A stretch of DNA of 64,000 nt, from contig JARUPZ010000017.1 of the NCBI GenBank assembly GCA_031213475.1, positions 5,617,548 to 5,681,547 on the forward strand, read 5' to 3'. Source of the DNA: Nereocystis luetkeana. Lineage: Eukaryota; Sar; Phaeophyceae; Laminariales; Laminariaceae. Shown piece by piece: positions 11,131 to 21,685 of the stretch. The notes under the pieces are model-generated. The model ran no database searches, was not told where the DNA came from, and was given only the letters and a program-made list of their open reading frames with translations. Every line of letters starts with the position of its first letter. Positions within the stretch are counted from its first letter, which is position 1. The translations under genes were made by a program, and so were the position numbers.

Positions 11131-11950
11131 TATCTCCATGTTCTCCTTATTTTTTACCCTGGGCGCCGACACATATTTTGCGGGAATATATTTTGTATGT
11201 TGTGCTGGATTTTACTCAGCCGGTCATAAAGTATCATGTCGCAACCACGACCTCGCGCAACTATTTGTACTTCCGTTTAAGCCGCAAGCATTATTGAATT
11301 GATCGCTGCGAGTCACTGTTCAGTATCCATACCCTCTTACTACCCGTATACCCTCGATTTTTTTTTTTCTCTTGGCATCCGACAATGAGCAGCATGATCT
11401 TCAACATGGATCACTCATAACTTTCCCGAAAGAAGAAAACCTCGGAAACAGAAGGAAACCCATGCACCAAGTCTACCTCCCTCCTTCTGTGCCAACTTTC
11501 GGCTTGTTATACCCTCGATAAGGTTGTAGTGTTGATAATAACGATCCCACACTATTTCCACACACATGTGTCCTCAAAAATATGTGGCACTACCTGTCTG
11601 TGTGTTCTTCACGTTAATGATGGATGGATGCAGTCCATGTAGTTCTAAACAGACAGGTGTACAGGTATTTCAAACGACGAATATTTTTTCTTCCACCACT
11701 CCCCTAGGCACGTCTCGGGGGGTGACCTTGTAATATGTACCACTTTACGTCAATCGTGCTATTGATATAAAAAAACAAAATATGTATGTACTCCCCCGGG
11801 ATCACCCACGTACGTACCCGGTAGAAAAATGAGTCAAAAATCGAAAGCTCGTACCAGGTACCAGGTATGTAGCTACGGTGGAGTTCGACTACTGCAGCTG
11901 CTGTACTTACTTTCATTATGTCCCTGAATGCCCTATGATATGTCCCGAAA
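11131..11950. other. No recognisable gene
   Basis: No family match. A double motif TA-CCAGG-TA-CCAGG-TA lies at 11852-11867. Confidence 0.4.
11852..11867. repeat. Tandem TA-CCAGG-TA-CCAGG-TA
   Basis: Two perfect units share the central TA. In a footprint model this would be two successive events at the same TA; in a slippage model it would be a two-copy 7-mer repeat. Confidence 0.65.
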
Positions 11951-11955
11951 TGTCG

Positions 11956-12028
11956 CAGACCGTGGTGGTATTATCTACTCAGACCGTGGTGGTATTATCT
12001 ACTCAGACCGTGGTGGTATTATCTACTC
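11956..12028 (+). repeat. Exact 24-bp triplication
   Basis: Three consecutive exact copies of a unit starting 'cagaccgtggtggtattatc'. The plus frame reads SDRGGIIY three times within a 100-codon ORF (11928-12230) that continues into the SINE, so translation is doubtful. Identity of the units implies a recent event. Confidence 0.85.
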
Positions 12029-12102
12029 TGGGCAGGTAGTCTCTCATTTTCTCCTTGTTCTGCTCTGCTGTTCGCATTGTTGTCGTTGTTCTCTAATCAA
12101 GC

Positions 12103-12428
12103 CGGTCGCCCCGGTGGTTCAAGTGGTTAACCTCGAATTCTACTTGTTTGAGTCCTGGGTTCGAGCCCTAGGAGGGTCGGACTTTGACTTTATTTGCAAA
12201 AATAAAAAAAAAAAGGGATTCAATTGTTGAGAGCGCCTTGCAGCGTGGGTAGGCACAATTCGATGCGAGTCGACGAGGGAAGAAAAGGCTGAAATCTTCT
12301 CGCGATAAAAATGAAGGCACGTACCGTAGCGGGAAGGGGGGAGAAGAGCCTGCTATGTGACCCCGGATCTGAGTTACGAGTTGGAAGGAGAGAGAGAAGA
12401 AGATGTGCGAAGATAATGAATGGGATGG

Positions 12429-12465
<37 letters not shown>
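12103..12465 (+). repeat. tRNA-derived SINE copy S5, full length
   Basis: A tRNA-like head ('gtcgccccggtggttcaagt', then B box 'gggttcgagccc') starts at about 12103. The unrelated body follows, and the copy ends in 'gaatgggatgg' and 37 A residues (about 12428-12464). The B box fits the GGTTCGANNCC consensus of internal Pol III promoters. The long uninterrupted A tail suggests a relatively young insertion. It is the best reference copy of the family in this window. Confidence 0.9.
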
Positions 12466-12468
<3 letters not shown>

Positions 12469-12708
12469 ACAAAATGTCCGAAGTCGAGAGTACGTCCCAG
12501 GACAGGCTGAACATAAACAGAAAATGGAGCGAAGAAATCTCTACACAATGTTATTATTATCGACAATATTTCGTTTGCCCTCCGACAATGATGGTGTCCA
12601 GGGTGAAGGGTATCTTGTTCATTCAGAACTCAGAACTAAGAGGCAAAATAAGTCGTCGACTACTATTCAATACCTAGCCTATAATAGTACAGTTTTTTCG
12701 TTTTGAGC

Positions 12709-12804
12709 TAACTCCTTTAGAACAGCAGTCCCAGTTTGTGGACAAAGCACTAAACTTTCAAGTAGTTTGTCCCCAAAACGGGACTGCGGTCCTAGAAGGG
12801 TTAA
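12709..12804. mobile_element. TTAA-type MITE copy P1 (~96 bp)
   Basis: The element is almost entirely inverted repeat: 'cctttagaacagcagtccca' on the left pairs with the 'gggactgcggtcctagaagg' side on the right, with a short centre. Ends are TAA(C) and TTAA. It is related to P2 (14959) and P3 (32889). Confidence 0.75.
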
Positions 12805-12827
12805 GTGTCTGCCACATAAGGGGGAGG

Positions 12828-13008
12828 GGCACGACAGTTTGTTCCCTTTTTGTTTTTTTATATATTTCTTGTTCGATTTGTCTTTTTTTTTTGGTTCCTT
12901 CATTGCCTTTTGTTTCTCTATTACATAGAATGCGTCTGTCGTGCCTGCCGTATCCGGTATGTTCATAGAATGTGAATGTCGTAAAGACATGTCATCGCAT
13001 TGCTTATT
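12828..13008 (+). repeat. LINE-A fragment (3' UTR piece)
   Basis: It matches part of the LINE-A 3' UTR from the 'gaggggcacgacag' point to 'catcgcattgc'. It then breaks off, and a second LINE-A copy starts at about 13010. Confidence 0.55.
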
Positions 13009-13009
13009 C

Positions 13010-13797
13010 TCCGTGATTTTCATTTTATTTTTTCTCTTCTTTTTCTGATTGATAAGCCGTACTGAAGGAGCCGTATGGCGTGGTTGGATGACGAACCTGC
13101 TCTGCTCGTTTCGTATTGTCTGACGCCAAGGGGTTGGGCATAGTTGACGAACGCAGGGCGGAGACGGCAGTCTGGGTAGCAAGGTACCAGGCGGACTAGC
13201 AGGGAGAACCTGGCTATACTACTCGTACCACAAACTGCTGCCGCCACCTCGATGGAAGGTGCTTCGGGCTTTGGTCTGCCTGTTATTTCCCCTTCGTTAT
13301 TTTTCCATATTACTTTTTTCCTTGGCTCTTTGTCTTACTCTGTTTACAAGCAGTGGTGTTTTTTCTTCTTTTTTTTTTTCTTCCTTTTTTTTCCAGCTCG
13401 TTCTTTTTCAAGTGTTGGCCACCTCGCCTGCGGGGGGGGGGCACGACAGATTGTTTCTCGTAGGTTTTGCTTTTTTTTTTTTTTTTCTCTTTCGATTTGT
13501 CTACCTTGTTTTTGTTTTCTCTTTGATCGTTTCTTTTCGTTTCACTATTTCATAGATTGCGTATGTCGTACCAGTCGTATCTAGTATGATGACAAGGCTT
13601 TGCATTGCCCACTGCAGTGCATGCTGCACACGTGGCAACGTAGTATCTCTGTGCATGGCGTAGCTTTGTGACCACATAACTTGTATCTCTTCTAGGATTG
13701 GAGAATCGGCACGGACACTGGTTGTGCTGGATGTCGACGGGTGGAAAGAACGGTTTAATGTGAAGAACACAAACACAGTACCGATTATTGCTTGCTG
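13010..13797 (+). repeat. LINE-A copy A3: 3' UTR to tail
   Basis: This runs from 'gtgattttcattttattttt' through the G-run near 13431 to 'gtttaatgtgaagaacac' and a short AC-rich end at about 13795. It aligns with A7 (18670-19345) over its whole length. It is a non-coding, 5'-truncated insertion. Confidence 0.75.
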
Positions 13798-14020
13798 CAT
13801 GTATGTGTGTGTTCTTTAAATTGCTTGCTGCATGTGTGTGTACTTCACATTAAACCGTTATTTCTACCCGTCGACATCCAGCACACCAACCAGTGTTCGT
13901 GCCGATTCTTCAATGCTTGAAGAGATACTAGTTTTGTGTTACATACCACGACACAGAGATTCTACGTTGGCAGGTTTGCAGTGAGAACAGCAGTGGGCAA
14001 TGCAATGCCATTTTTTTGTT

Positions 14021-14344
14021 ATTGTTTTTTATCTCATTTCATTCATTATCTTCGCGCATCTTCTTCTCTCTCTCCTTCCAAGTCGTAACTCAGATCCGGG
14101 GTCACATAGCAGGCTCTTCTCCCCCCTTCCCGCTACGGTACGTGCCCTCATTTTTATCGCGAGAAGATTTCAGCATTTTCTTCCCTCGTCGACTCGCATC
14201 GAATTGTGCCTACCCACGCTGCAAGGCGCTCTGAACAATTGAATCCTTTTTTTTTTTGCAAATAAAGTCAAAGTCCGACCCACCTGGGGCTCGAACCCAG
14301 GACTCAAACAAGTAGAATTCGAGGTTAACCACTTGCACCACCGG
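14021..14344 (-). repeat. SINE copy S6 inserted in LINE-A
   Basis: Full family structure on the minus strand, with B box complement 'gggctcgaacccagg'. The LINE sequence reads 'gcaatgccat' before and 'tgccatcatactagatacg' after the insert, so 'tgccat' is a likely 6-bp target-site duplication. Intact LINE copies read straight through. Confidence 0.85.
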
Positions 14345-14550
14345 GGCGACCGGCTGCCATCATACTAGATACGACAAGCGCGACACACATATTCTATGGA
14401 ATAGAGAAACGAAAGGCAGCAATCAAAAAGAAAACATAAACAAATAAGACAAACGAAAGACAAAATGAAAAAAAAGGAAGGAACAAAAAATGAAAGAAAT
14501 GAAAAAACAAAATGTCGTCGTCGTCCCCCCTGCAGGCGAAGTGGCAAGCA

Positions 14551-14747
14551 CTTTTTTTTTTTTCACTCATCCCATTTATTATCTTCGCGCGTCTTCTTCT
14601 CTCTTTCCTTCCAACTCGTAACTCAGATCCTGGGTCACATAGCAGGCTCTTCTCCCCCCTTACCCCCATAAGGTACGTGCCTTCGTTTTTATTGCGAGGA
14701 GATTTCAGCCTTCCCTTCCCTCGTGGACTCGCATCGAATTGTGCCTG
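14551..14747 (-). repeat. SINE copy S7 inserted in LINE-A, head missing
   Basis: The tail and body of the SINE are present ('gtcacatagcaggctcttct', 'tcgcatcgaattgtgcctg'), but the copy stops before the tRNA-like head. LINE-A sequence resumes at 'aaaaaacgagctgg'. It was 5'-truncated on insertion or later deleted. Confidence 0.75.
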
Positions 14748-14797
14748 AAAAAAAACGAGCTGGAAAAACCAATCTGGTACGTGGCAACAGAGTAAGG

Positions 14798-15349
14798 AAT
14801 GTATGTATGCAGACGAACCAGTTCTATACCTGGGCGGCGTTATCCACGTAAACGCTGACCCCTCGCTCATAATCGACCGACGGATACGCGTCATACCAGC
14901 ATGCCTCAAACGGTTCGGCCAAGCGTTGTATGATAGGACGACCGTCTCCCTTATAGCCTTAACCACTTTAGAACCGCAGTCCCGTTTTGGGACAAAACTA
15001 CTTGAAATTTGAGTGGTTTTTCCCCAGAACGGGACTACGGTTCTAAAATCCCACTACTGAAGGCCGAGGTAATTGAGACCCTGCTGTACGGGTGCGTAAC
15101 ATGGACCCTCAGAGCGGAAAAGTTCGCCTAGCTTCGAACGGCTCCCCTCCAAGTCCTGTTGCAAGTCATTGGCTTACAGCGCCGACTTCGTGCTGACAAT
15201 GCCACCCTCTCGAACGCGAAGGCCCTCGAGATGACACGTTGCGAGAGCATCGAAACGACCATTCGTAAAGGGCGGCTCTTTGCGGAGGGCGTGGCACGTC
15301 AAAGCAAGGAGCGATTACCCAGTCGGGTAATGTTCGGGACGATAGCTGG
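14798..15349 (+). pseudogene. LINE-A copy A5: RT end and downstream ORF2 region
   Basis: The plus strand reads YLGGVI, the motif found near the end of the reverse transcriptase domain in non-LTR elements, followed by a Leu-Lys-rich stretch (ACLKRFGQALYDRT). After an inserted MITE (P2, 14959-15052) it continues with AEVIETLLYGC and RKGRLFAEGVARQSK. The frame is broken by the MITE and by its ends. At 14878 this copy keeps CGA (Arg) where copy A6 has TGA, which gives direct evidence for a C-to-T stop mutation in A6. It ends abruptly at the (GT)n end of A6. Confidence 0.75.
14959..15052. mobile_element. TTAA-type MITE copy P2 inside LINE-A ORF
   Basis: A 'TTAACCACTTTAGAACCGCA' left arm pairs with a 'gggactacggttctaaaatc' right arm. 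It is inserted between 'tagcc' and 'actactgaaggccgaggtaa' of the LINE coding region, where other copies run straight on. Confidence 0.8.
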
Positions 15350-16245
15350 CGTGTGTGTGTGTGTGTGTTCTTCACATTAAACCGTTTTTCCTACCTTTTG
15401 ACATCCAGCACAACCGGTGTCCGTGCCGATTCTTTAATCCTAGAAGAGATACAAGTTCTGTGGTCACAAACCTACGACACAGAGATACTACGTTGCCAAT
15501 TAGCAGTAAGCACTGCTGTGGGCAATGCAATGCCATGTGATCAGACTTTTGAATAGGTACGACAGGGACGACATACACAATCTATGAAATAGGGAAACTA
15601 AAAGAAACAATCAAAGGTAAAATTCAAACAAAGTGGACAAATCGAAAGAGAAAAAAAAGAAGAAAACAAAAAAAAGCAAAAACTAGGAGAAACAATATGT
15701 GGTGCACTCCCCATGCAGGCGAGGTGGCCAACACTTGAAACAGAACGAGCTGGAAAAAAGAAAAAAATTGACAAAAACACCACTGCTTGTAAACAGAGTA
15801 AGACGGAGAACCAAGGAAAAAGAAAAAACGAACATAACAAAGAGAACAAAACCAAAATAACAAGGGGAAATAACGGGCCGACCAAAGCCCAAAGCACCGG
15901 TCAGGTGGCGGGAGCAGGTTGTGGTACTATTAATAGTAGTATAGCCAGGTTCCCCCTGCTAATCCGCCTGGTACCTTGCTACCCAGACTGCCGTTACCGC
16001 CCTGCGTTCGTCATCTATGCCCAGCCCCTTAGCGTCAGACAATACGGAACGAGCAGAGCGGGTTTGCCATCCAACCATTCCACACGGCTCCTCCAGTACG
16101 GCTTATCAATCAGAAAAGGAAGGGAAAAAATAAATAAATGAAAGTCACAGAGAGTCAGCGCAAGAAAGAAAAAAACAAAACAGAAAGAGAAGACAAGGGA
16201 AGACCACGTTCGAACCAGCTGCACCAGTTGGTCGCACTAGTAGTA
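15350..16245 (-). repeat. LINE-A copy A6: 3' UTR and tail
   Basis: The minus-strand 3' end is a short AC tract at 15350-15366 preceded by 'gtttaatgtgaagaacacac'-type sequence. The UTR is collinear with A1, A7 and A8. It joins the decayed coding part at 16246-17395, so A6 is one insertion of about 2 kb. Confidence 0.75.
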
Positions 16246-17395
16246 TGGTCATGTTCTACTTCCTAGTCGACTTGGTGCGTTGCTACCCTGTCTGCCATCT
16301 CTTTCCTACTTACTTTCCTTTACTGCAGTTTCCCTTCTCCTCCTCCTGCCCCCCCCCCCTCTCCGCGCTCCCTTGGTCGTGTTTTCTGCCACTTCTCCTC
16401 CAACCCCCCCCCCCCCCCCCATCCCCTGGGAACCATCCACAGGCGGATGCGCGGCGCTGCCTACTCATCTCAGCCTCAGCCTCGTGCCACCACACCATGA
16501 ACCGTTCAACTGCTTCATGGATCCCCCGGTACCACGCCCCCGCCTTTTTGGCTGCAATGGACCACAATGCGGTCTCAACTCCAAACACCAAGGGGGCATC
16601 AACTCCAAACACCAAGGGGGCAACTTCCGTTGACCCTTCGGTGGCTCGGAACTCCGTAAGGTCTTCAACTATGCATATATGCTAAGTATTACACTGTCCG
16701 CCTGGTCTCGGGTTCTCCCCACCAGCTATCGTCCCGAACATTACCCGACTGGGTAATCGCTCCTTGCTTTGCCGTGCCACGCCCCCCGCAATGAAGAGCC
16801 GCCGTTTACGAATGGTCGTTTCGATGCTCTCGCAACGTGTCATCTTGAGGGCCTTCGCGTACGAGAGGGTGGCCTGGTCAGTACGAACTCGGCGCTCGAA
16901 GCCAATGACTTTCAACAAGACTTACTTGGTGGTGAGCCGTTCGAAGCTTGGCAAAGTGTTCCGCTCTCAAGGTCCACGTTACACACCCGTACAACAGGGT
17001 CTCAATCACCTCGGCTTTCAGCATTCGGACTTTAAGGCGGCTTTGAGCATTCGGACTTTAAGGCTAAGTAGGGCGGTCGTCATATCATACAACTCCGGGC
17101 CGAACCGTTTGAGCCATGCTCGCATGAGCCGGATCCGTCAGTCGATTTCGAGCGAGAGGGCAGCGTTATCGACGATAACGCCGCCTAGGTATAAGAACTG
17201 TGTCGTCTGCTTATACCTTTGGCCTGCCGCTTTGATGACGAGCGGTGGTGCGAGGGTTGTCTGGTCTGGTGTTCGTAGGACCATTGTCTCTGTCTTCTTT
17301 TCCGACACCGTGAGACCTGCTGCTTCGAAGACAGTCACGATGACTGTCATCATTTTAGCGAGCCCTTCACTCACCCTCTACGACGCAGCACAAAG
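16246..17395 (-). pseudogene. LINE-A copy A6: ORF2 C-terminal part, decayed
   Basis: The upstream piece (17138-17374) reads AGLTVSEKKTETMV and then FLYLGGVIVD, which are conserved late motifs of a non-LTR reverse transcriptase. The frame then hits TGA at 17138-17140, where copy A5 has CGA. Further on, the KRRLFIAGGVARQSKERLPS motif and a Trp/Ala-rich tail (KAGAWYRGIHEAVERFMVWW) are recognisable in shifted frames. A short tandem duplication occurs at about 17022-17068 and a 20-bp one at about 16577-16620. It is a dead, 5'-truncated copy. Confidence 0.75.
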
Positions 17396-17775
17396 CCCGC
17401 AATAACCGAGGCATTCCGCTGCCGCTCGGCTCGCGGAATTCCAGCTCTAAACAGCGATGATATCGCACACGCCACTACTGTTGTAGAAGCAGCTCTGGGC
17501 GAGTCAAAACCCACAGCAGCAGCAGCGGCAGGAGCAGCCCTGACAGGCGACGATCAGTAGCAGCAGAACGAACTGCCGCTGGGCTTGCACGGAAACGACG
17601 CCGCCCACGACGCTTGGTCGGATGTACCAGCCGCCACACCTGCTGCTAATCACGTACGGAGAACTCTGACCGCATAACAAAATAACTGATAGTTTGCGTC
17701 CGATATATACATAGGGCGGTAAATCGGGGATACTTTATCACTACTTGTGAAATTCTATTTCTAACGCTCTCGCGT
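17396..17775. other. No recognisable feature
   Basis: A short unique stretch between two divergent LINE-A copies; nothing recognised. Confidence 0.4.
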
Positions 17776-19345
17776 TTTCCCACATTGTACTTAGCCTTAA
17801 AGTCCAAATGCTGAAGGCCGAGGTAATTAAGACACTGCTCTACGGGTGTGTGACGTGGACCCTCAGAGCGGAGCATTTTCCCAAGCTTCGAACGGCTCAC
17901 CACCAAGTCCTGTTGCGAGTCATTGGCTTCCAGCGCCGACTTCTTACTGACCATGCCACCCTCTCGTACGCGAAGGCCCTCAAGATGACACGTTGCGAGA
18001 GCAACGAAACGACCATTCGTAAACGGCGGCTCTTCTTTGCGGGGGGCGTGGCACGGCAAAGCAAGGAGCGATTACCCAGGGGACGATAACTGGTGGGGAG
18101 AACCCGAGACCAAGCGGACAGTGTAAGACTTGGCATAGATGCATAGTCAAAGACCTTAAGTTCCGAGCCACCGAAGGGGCAACGGAAGTTGCCCCCTTGG
18201 TGTGTTCCGAGCCACCGAAGGGGCAACGGAAATTGCCCCCTTGGTGTTTGGAGTTGAGACCGCGTTGTAGTCCACTGCAGCCAGAAAGGCGGGGAAGTGG
18301 TACCGGGGGATCCTTGAAGCAGCCGAACGGTTCATGGTGAGGTGGCACGACGCTGAGGCTGAGATGAGTAGGCAGCGCCGCGCATCCGCCGTGGATGGTG
18401 TCCAAGGGAACGGGGGGAGAGAGGGCAACAGAAGAAGTGCCAGAAAGCCCGACCAAGGGAGCGCGGAGAGGGGGGGGGACAGGAGGAGGAGAAGGGAAAC
18501 TGCGGTAGACGATAGTAGGAAGGAGATGGCAGACAGGGTAGCAACGCACCGGGCCGACTAGGAAGTAGAACATGACCATACTACTAGTGCTACCAACTGG
18601 TGCAGCTGGTTCGAACGTGGTCTTCCCTTGTCTTCTCTTCTTGTTGTGTTTTTTTTTATTTCTTGCGCTGACTCTCCGTGATTTTCATTTTTTTTTTTTC
18701 TCTTCCTTTTCTGATTGATAAGCCGTACCGAAGGAGCCGTGTGGCGTGGTCGGTGGTTGGATGGGCGGAGACGGCAGTCTGGGTAGCAAGGTACCAGGCG
18801 GATAAGCAGGGAGATCCTGGCTATACTACTCGTACCACAAACTGCTGCCGCCACCTGACCGGTGCTTTCGGCTTTGGTTTGCCTGTTATTTCCCCTTTGT
18901 TATTTTTCCTTGTTACTTTTTTCCTTTGTTCTTTGTCTTACTCTGTTTACAAGCAGTGGTGTTTTTTCATATAATTTTTCAGCTCGTTTTGTTTCAAGTG
19001 TTGGCCACCTCGCCTGCGGGGGGGGGGCAAGACAGATTGTTTCTTCTAGATTTTGCTTTCATTTTTTTCTTTTTCTCTTTGGATTTGTCTACCTTGTTTT
19101 TGTTTTCTCTTTGATAGTTTATTTTCGTTCCACTATTTCATAGATTGCGTATGTCGTGCCTATCGCATCTAGTATGATGACATGGCTTTGCATTGCCCAC
19201 TGCAGTGCATACTGCACACGTGGCAACGTAGTATCTCTGTGGCGTAGCTTTGTGACCACACAACTTGTATATCTTTTAGGATTGAAGAATCGGCACACGG
19301 ACACTGGTTGTACTGGATGTCGACGGGTAGAAAGAACGGTTTAAT
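17776..19345 (+). pseudogene. LINE-A copy A7: ORF2 C-terminus and 3' UTR
   Basis: The coding remnant starts at about 17808 (AEVIKTLLYGCVTWTLRAEH, HQVLLRVIGFQRR, TTIRKRRLFFAGGVARQSK) and is frame-shifted after about 18090. A ~45-bp tandem duplication lies at about 18158-18245. The frame at 18334-18561 is identical in translation to the corresponding part of A8 on the opposite strand (20656-20883), although flanking parts differ more. The 3' UTR runs 18560-19345 and enters the long (AC)n tract, which is this element's own 3' terminus. Confidence 0.8.
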
Positions 19346-19548
<203 letters not shown>

Positions 19549-19874
19549 TGTGCTGTTCTTTTAGGAACTGCACCCGCAGCCGTAACTCGTGCCCGGCGAC
19601 CGGTGGCTAACACACAGCTACATGAAGGCTGCATGCAGGTAGGAGTAAGAATACTGATCCTTAGGCAAGATCAGTATTTTACCCTATTAATATGTACAGG
19701 GGGGGGAGAGAGACGTTCGACAACCTATGTGTGTGTGTTCTTCACATACATTCAACCATTGTTTTTTCACGTCGACATCTAGCGCAACCAGTGCCCGTGA
19801 CGATTCTTCAATCCTAGAAGAGATACAAGTTATGTGGTCAAAAAGCTACGCCACAGAGATTTTACGTTGCCACG

Positions 19875-19883
19875 TACCAGGTA
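19875..19883. repeat. TACCAGGTA inserted inside LINE-A copy A8
   Basis: Other copies read 'gttgccacgtgtgcagt'; here it is 'gttgccacgtaccaggtatg' and then 'cagt'. The net gain is 7 bp with clean flanks, which is the same size change as in SINE S4. Confidence 0.6.
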
Positions 19884-19930
19884 TGCAGTAAGCACTGCAG
19901 TGGGCAATGCAATGCCATGTCATCATACTA

Positions 19931-20034
19931 CTACGGGGGACCATAGACAATAGGACCAAATATTGATAGTATAAATGGTGATAGATAGGTTTTTATCTAT
20001 ACCACAGGTCCTATTAACTATGGTCACCCAAAAT
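19931..20034. mobile_element. Short MITE, 'GGGGGACCATAG' family, copy M1
   Basis: The left end is 'ctacgggggaccatag' and the right end is the reverse complement 'ctatggtcaccca'. Internal arms 'aataggacca'/'caggtcctatt' extend the inverted repeat. It splits the LINE-A text 'catcatacta|gatacgacagg', so it is a clean insertion. Related copies are at 43011, 43368, 48321 and 63953. Confidence 0.8.
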
Positions 20035-21357
20035 CGATACGACAGGCACGACATACACAATCTATGAAATATGTAAACGAAAGGAAACGATCAAACATAA
20101 AACACAAACAAAGTGGAAAAATCAAAAGAGAACATGAAAAAAACTGGAGCAAAAACTAATTCAAACAAACTGTCGTGCCCCCCCCCCGCGCAGGCGAGGT
20201 GGCCAACACTTTTGAAAAAAAACGAACTAGAAAAAAATAAATAAAAAAACTGAACTACTTGTAAATAGAGAAATAAGACAAAGAACCAAGGAGAAGAATA
20301 ACGAAGGGAAAATAACAGGCAGACCAAAGCCCAAAGCACCCTCTACATGGCGGCGGCGGTTTGTGGTACGAGTAGTATAGCCAGATTCTCGCTACTCGTC
20401 CGCCTGGTACCTTGCTACGTAGACTGCCGTCTCCGCCGACGAGCAGAGCAGGTTCGTCATCCATCCACGCCACACGCCACACGGCTCCTTTAATACGGCT
20501 GAATAAAAAAAAATGAAGAAAAAAATGAAAATGAAAATCACGGAGAATCAACGCAAGCAAGATAAAAAAAAGGAAAAAAGAGAAGGCAAGGGAAGACCAC
20601 GCTCCAATCAGCTGCACCAGTTGGTCGCACTAGTAGTATGGTCATGTTCTACTTCCTAGTCGGCCCGGTGCGTTGCTACCCTGTCTGCCATCTCCTTCCT
20701 ACTATCGTCTACCGCAGTTTCCCTTCTCCTCCTCCTGTCCCCCCCCCTCTCCGCGCTCCCTTGGTCGGGCTTTCTGGCACTTCTTCTGTTGCCCTCTCTC
20801 CCCCCGTTCCCTTGGACACCATCCACGGCGGATGCGCGGCGCTGCCTACTCATCTCAGCCTCAGCGTCGTGCCACCTCACCATGAACCGTTCGGCTGCTT
20901 CAAGGATCCCCCGGTACCACTTCCCCGCCTTTCTGGCTGCAGTGGACTACAACGCGGCCTCAACTCCAAACACCAAGGGGGCAACTTCCGTTGACCCTTC
21001 GATTGCTCGGAACTCCTTAAGGTCTTCGACTATGCACATATGCTAAGTCTTACACTGTCCGCTCGGTCTCGGGTTTTCCCCACCAGCTATCGTCCCGAAC
21101 ACTACCCGACTGGGTAAGCGTTCCTTGCTTTGTCGCGCCACGCCCCCCGCAGAGAAGGGCCGCCGTCTACGAATGGTCGTTTTGATGATCTCGAAACGTG
21201 TCATATTGAGGGCCTTCGCGTACGAGAGGGTGGCATGGTCAGTACGGAGTCGGCGCTGAAAGTCAATGACGTGCAACAGGACTTATATGGTGGTGAGCCG
21301 TTCGAAGCTTGGTAAAGTGTTCCGCTCTGAGGGTCCACGCCACACACCCGTGCAGCA

Positions 21358-21685
21358 CCAATGAAAGAACGAGTCGAGCCCTATGGATCCATAGGACCGC
21401 AATATCGCCCCTGTTGAGGGGAGGCAGACTTTAGTAGGCCTCGATACAAACCAGAGGAGCCACGAAGCTCCACCATGAGATACATTATGACGTGAAGTTG
21501 AGGGACGCCTTCATTTTAGTTTCGAAAGGAGTTTTAAAGAAGAGTATGGTATGACAATCATTCGGATACAGACCCCCGCAACAACGGCAGAGTTCGCCAA
21601 TAAACCAAGCCATTAAATTGATTACAGAGGACAAAAGTACCATAGGATATATCCTAATCAATCGAACAAAACCAAACCCTTTTTG
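21358..21685. other. No recognisable feature
   Basis: Unique sequence between LINE-A A8 and the gag-like pseudogene; no match found. Confidence 0.4.

Larger units (their letters stand above)
13798..14790 (-). repeat. LINE-A copy A4, split by two SINE insertions
   Basis: LINE-A 3' UTR pieces lie at about 13798-14020, 14345-14550 and 14748-14790, all minus, and are collinear with intact copies. The gaps are filled exactly by SINEs S6 and S7. The order of events is therefore readable: LINE first, SINEs later. Confidence 0.75.
19722..21357 (-). pseudogene. LINE-A copy A8: 3' UTR and ORF2 C-terminus
   Basis: The minus-strand 3' end lies at about 19722 (short AC tract). The UTR runs to about 20640 and the decayed coding part to about 21357, where homology stops within the block that encodes AEVIETLL in other copies. 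It carries a MITE at 19931-20034 and TACCAGGTA at 19875-19883, both absent from the other LINE-A copies at those points. It is tail-to-tail with A7, so the two form inverted arms of about 1.5 kb separated by the (AC)n tract. Confidence 0.8.

Noticed and set aside
12108-12180. Functional tRNA genes at the GGTTCGAGCCC sites
   Set aside because: All such sites are heads of SINE copies with a long unrelated body and a poly(A) end. The acceptor-stem pairing and 3' end expected of a tRNA are missing.
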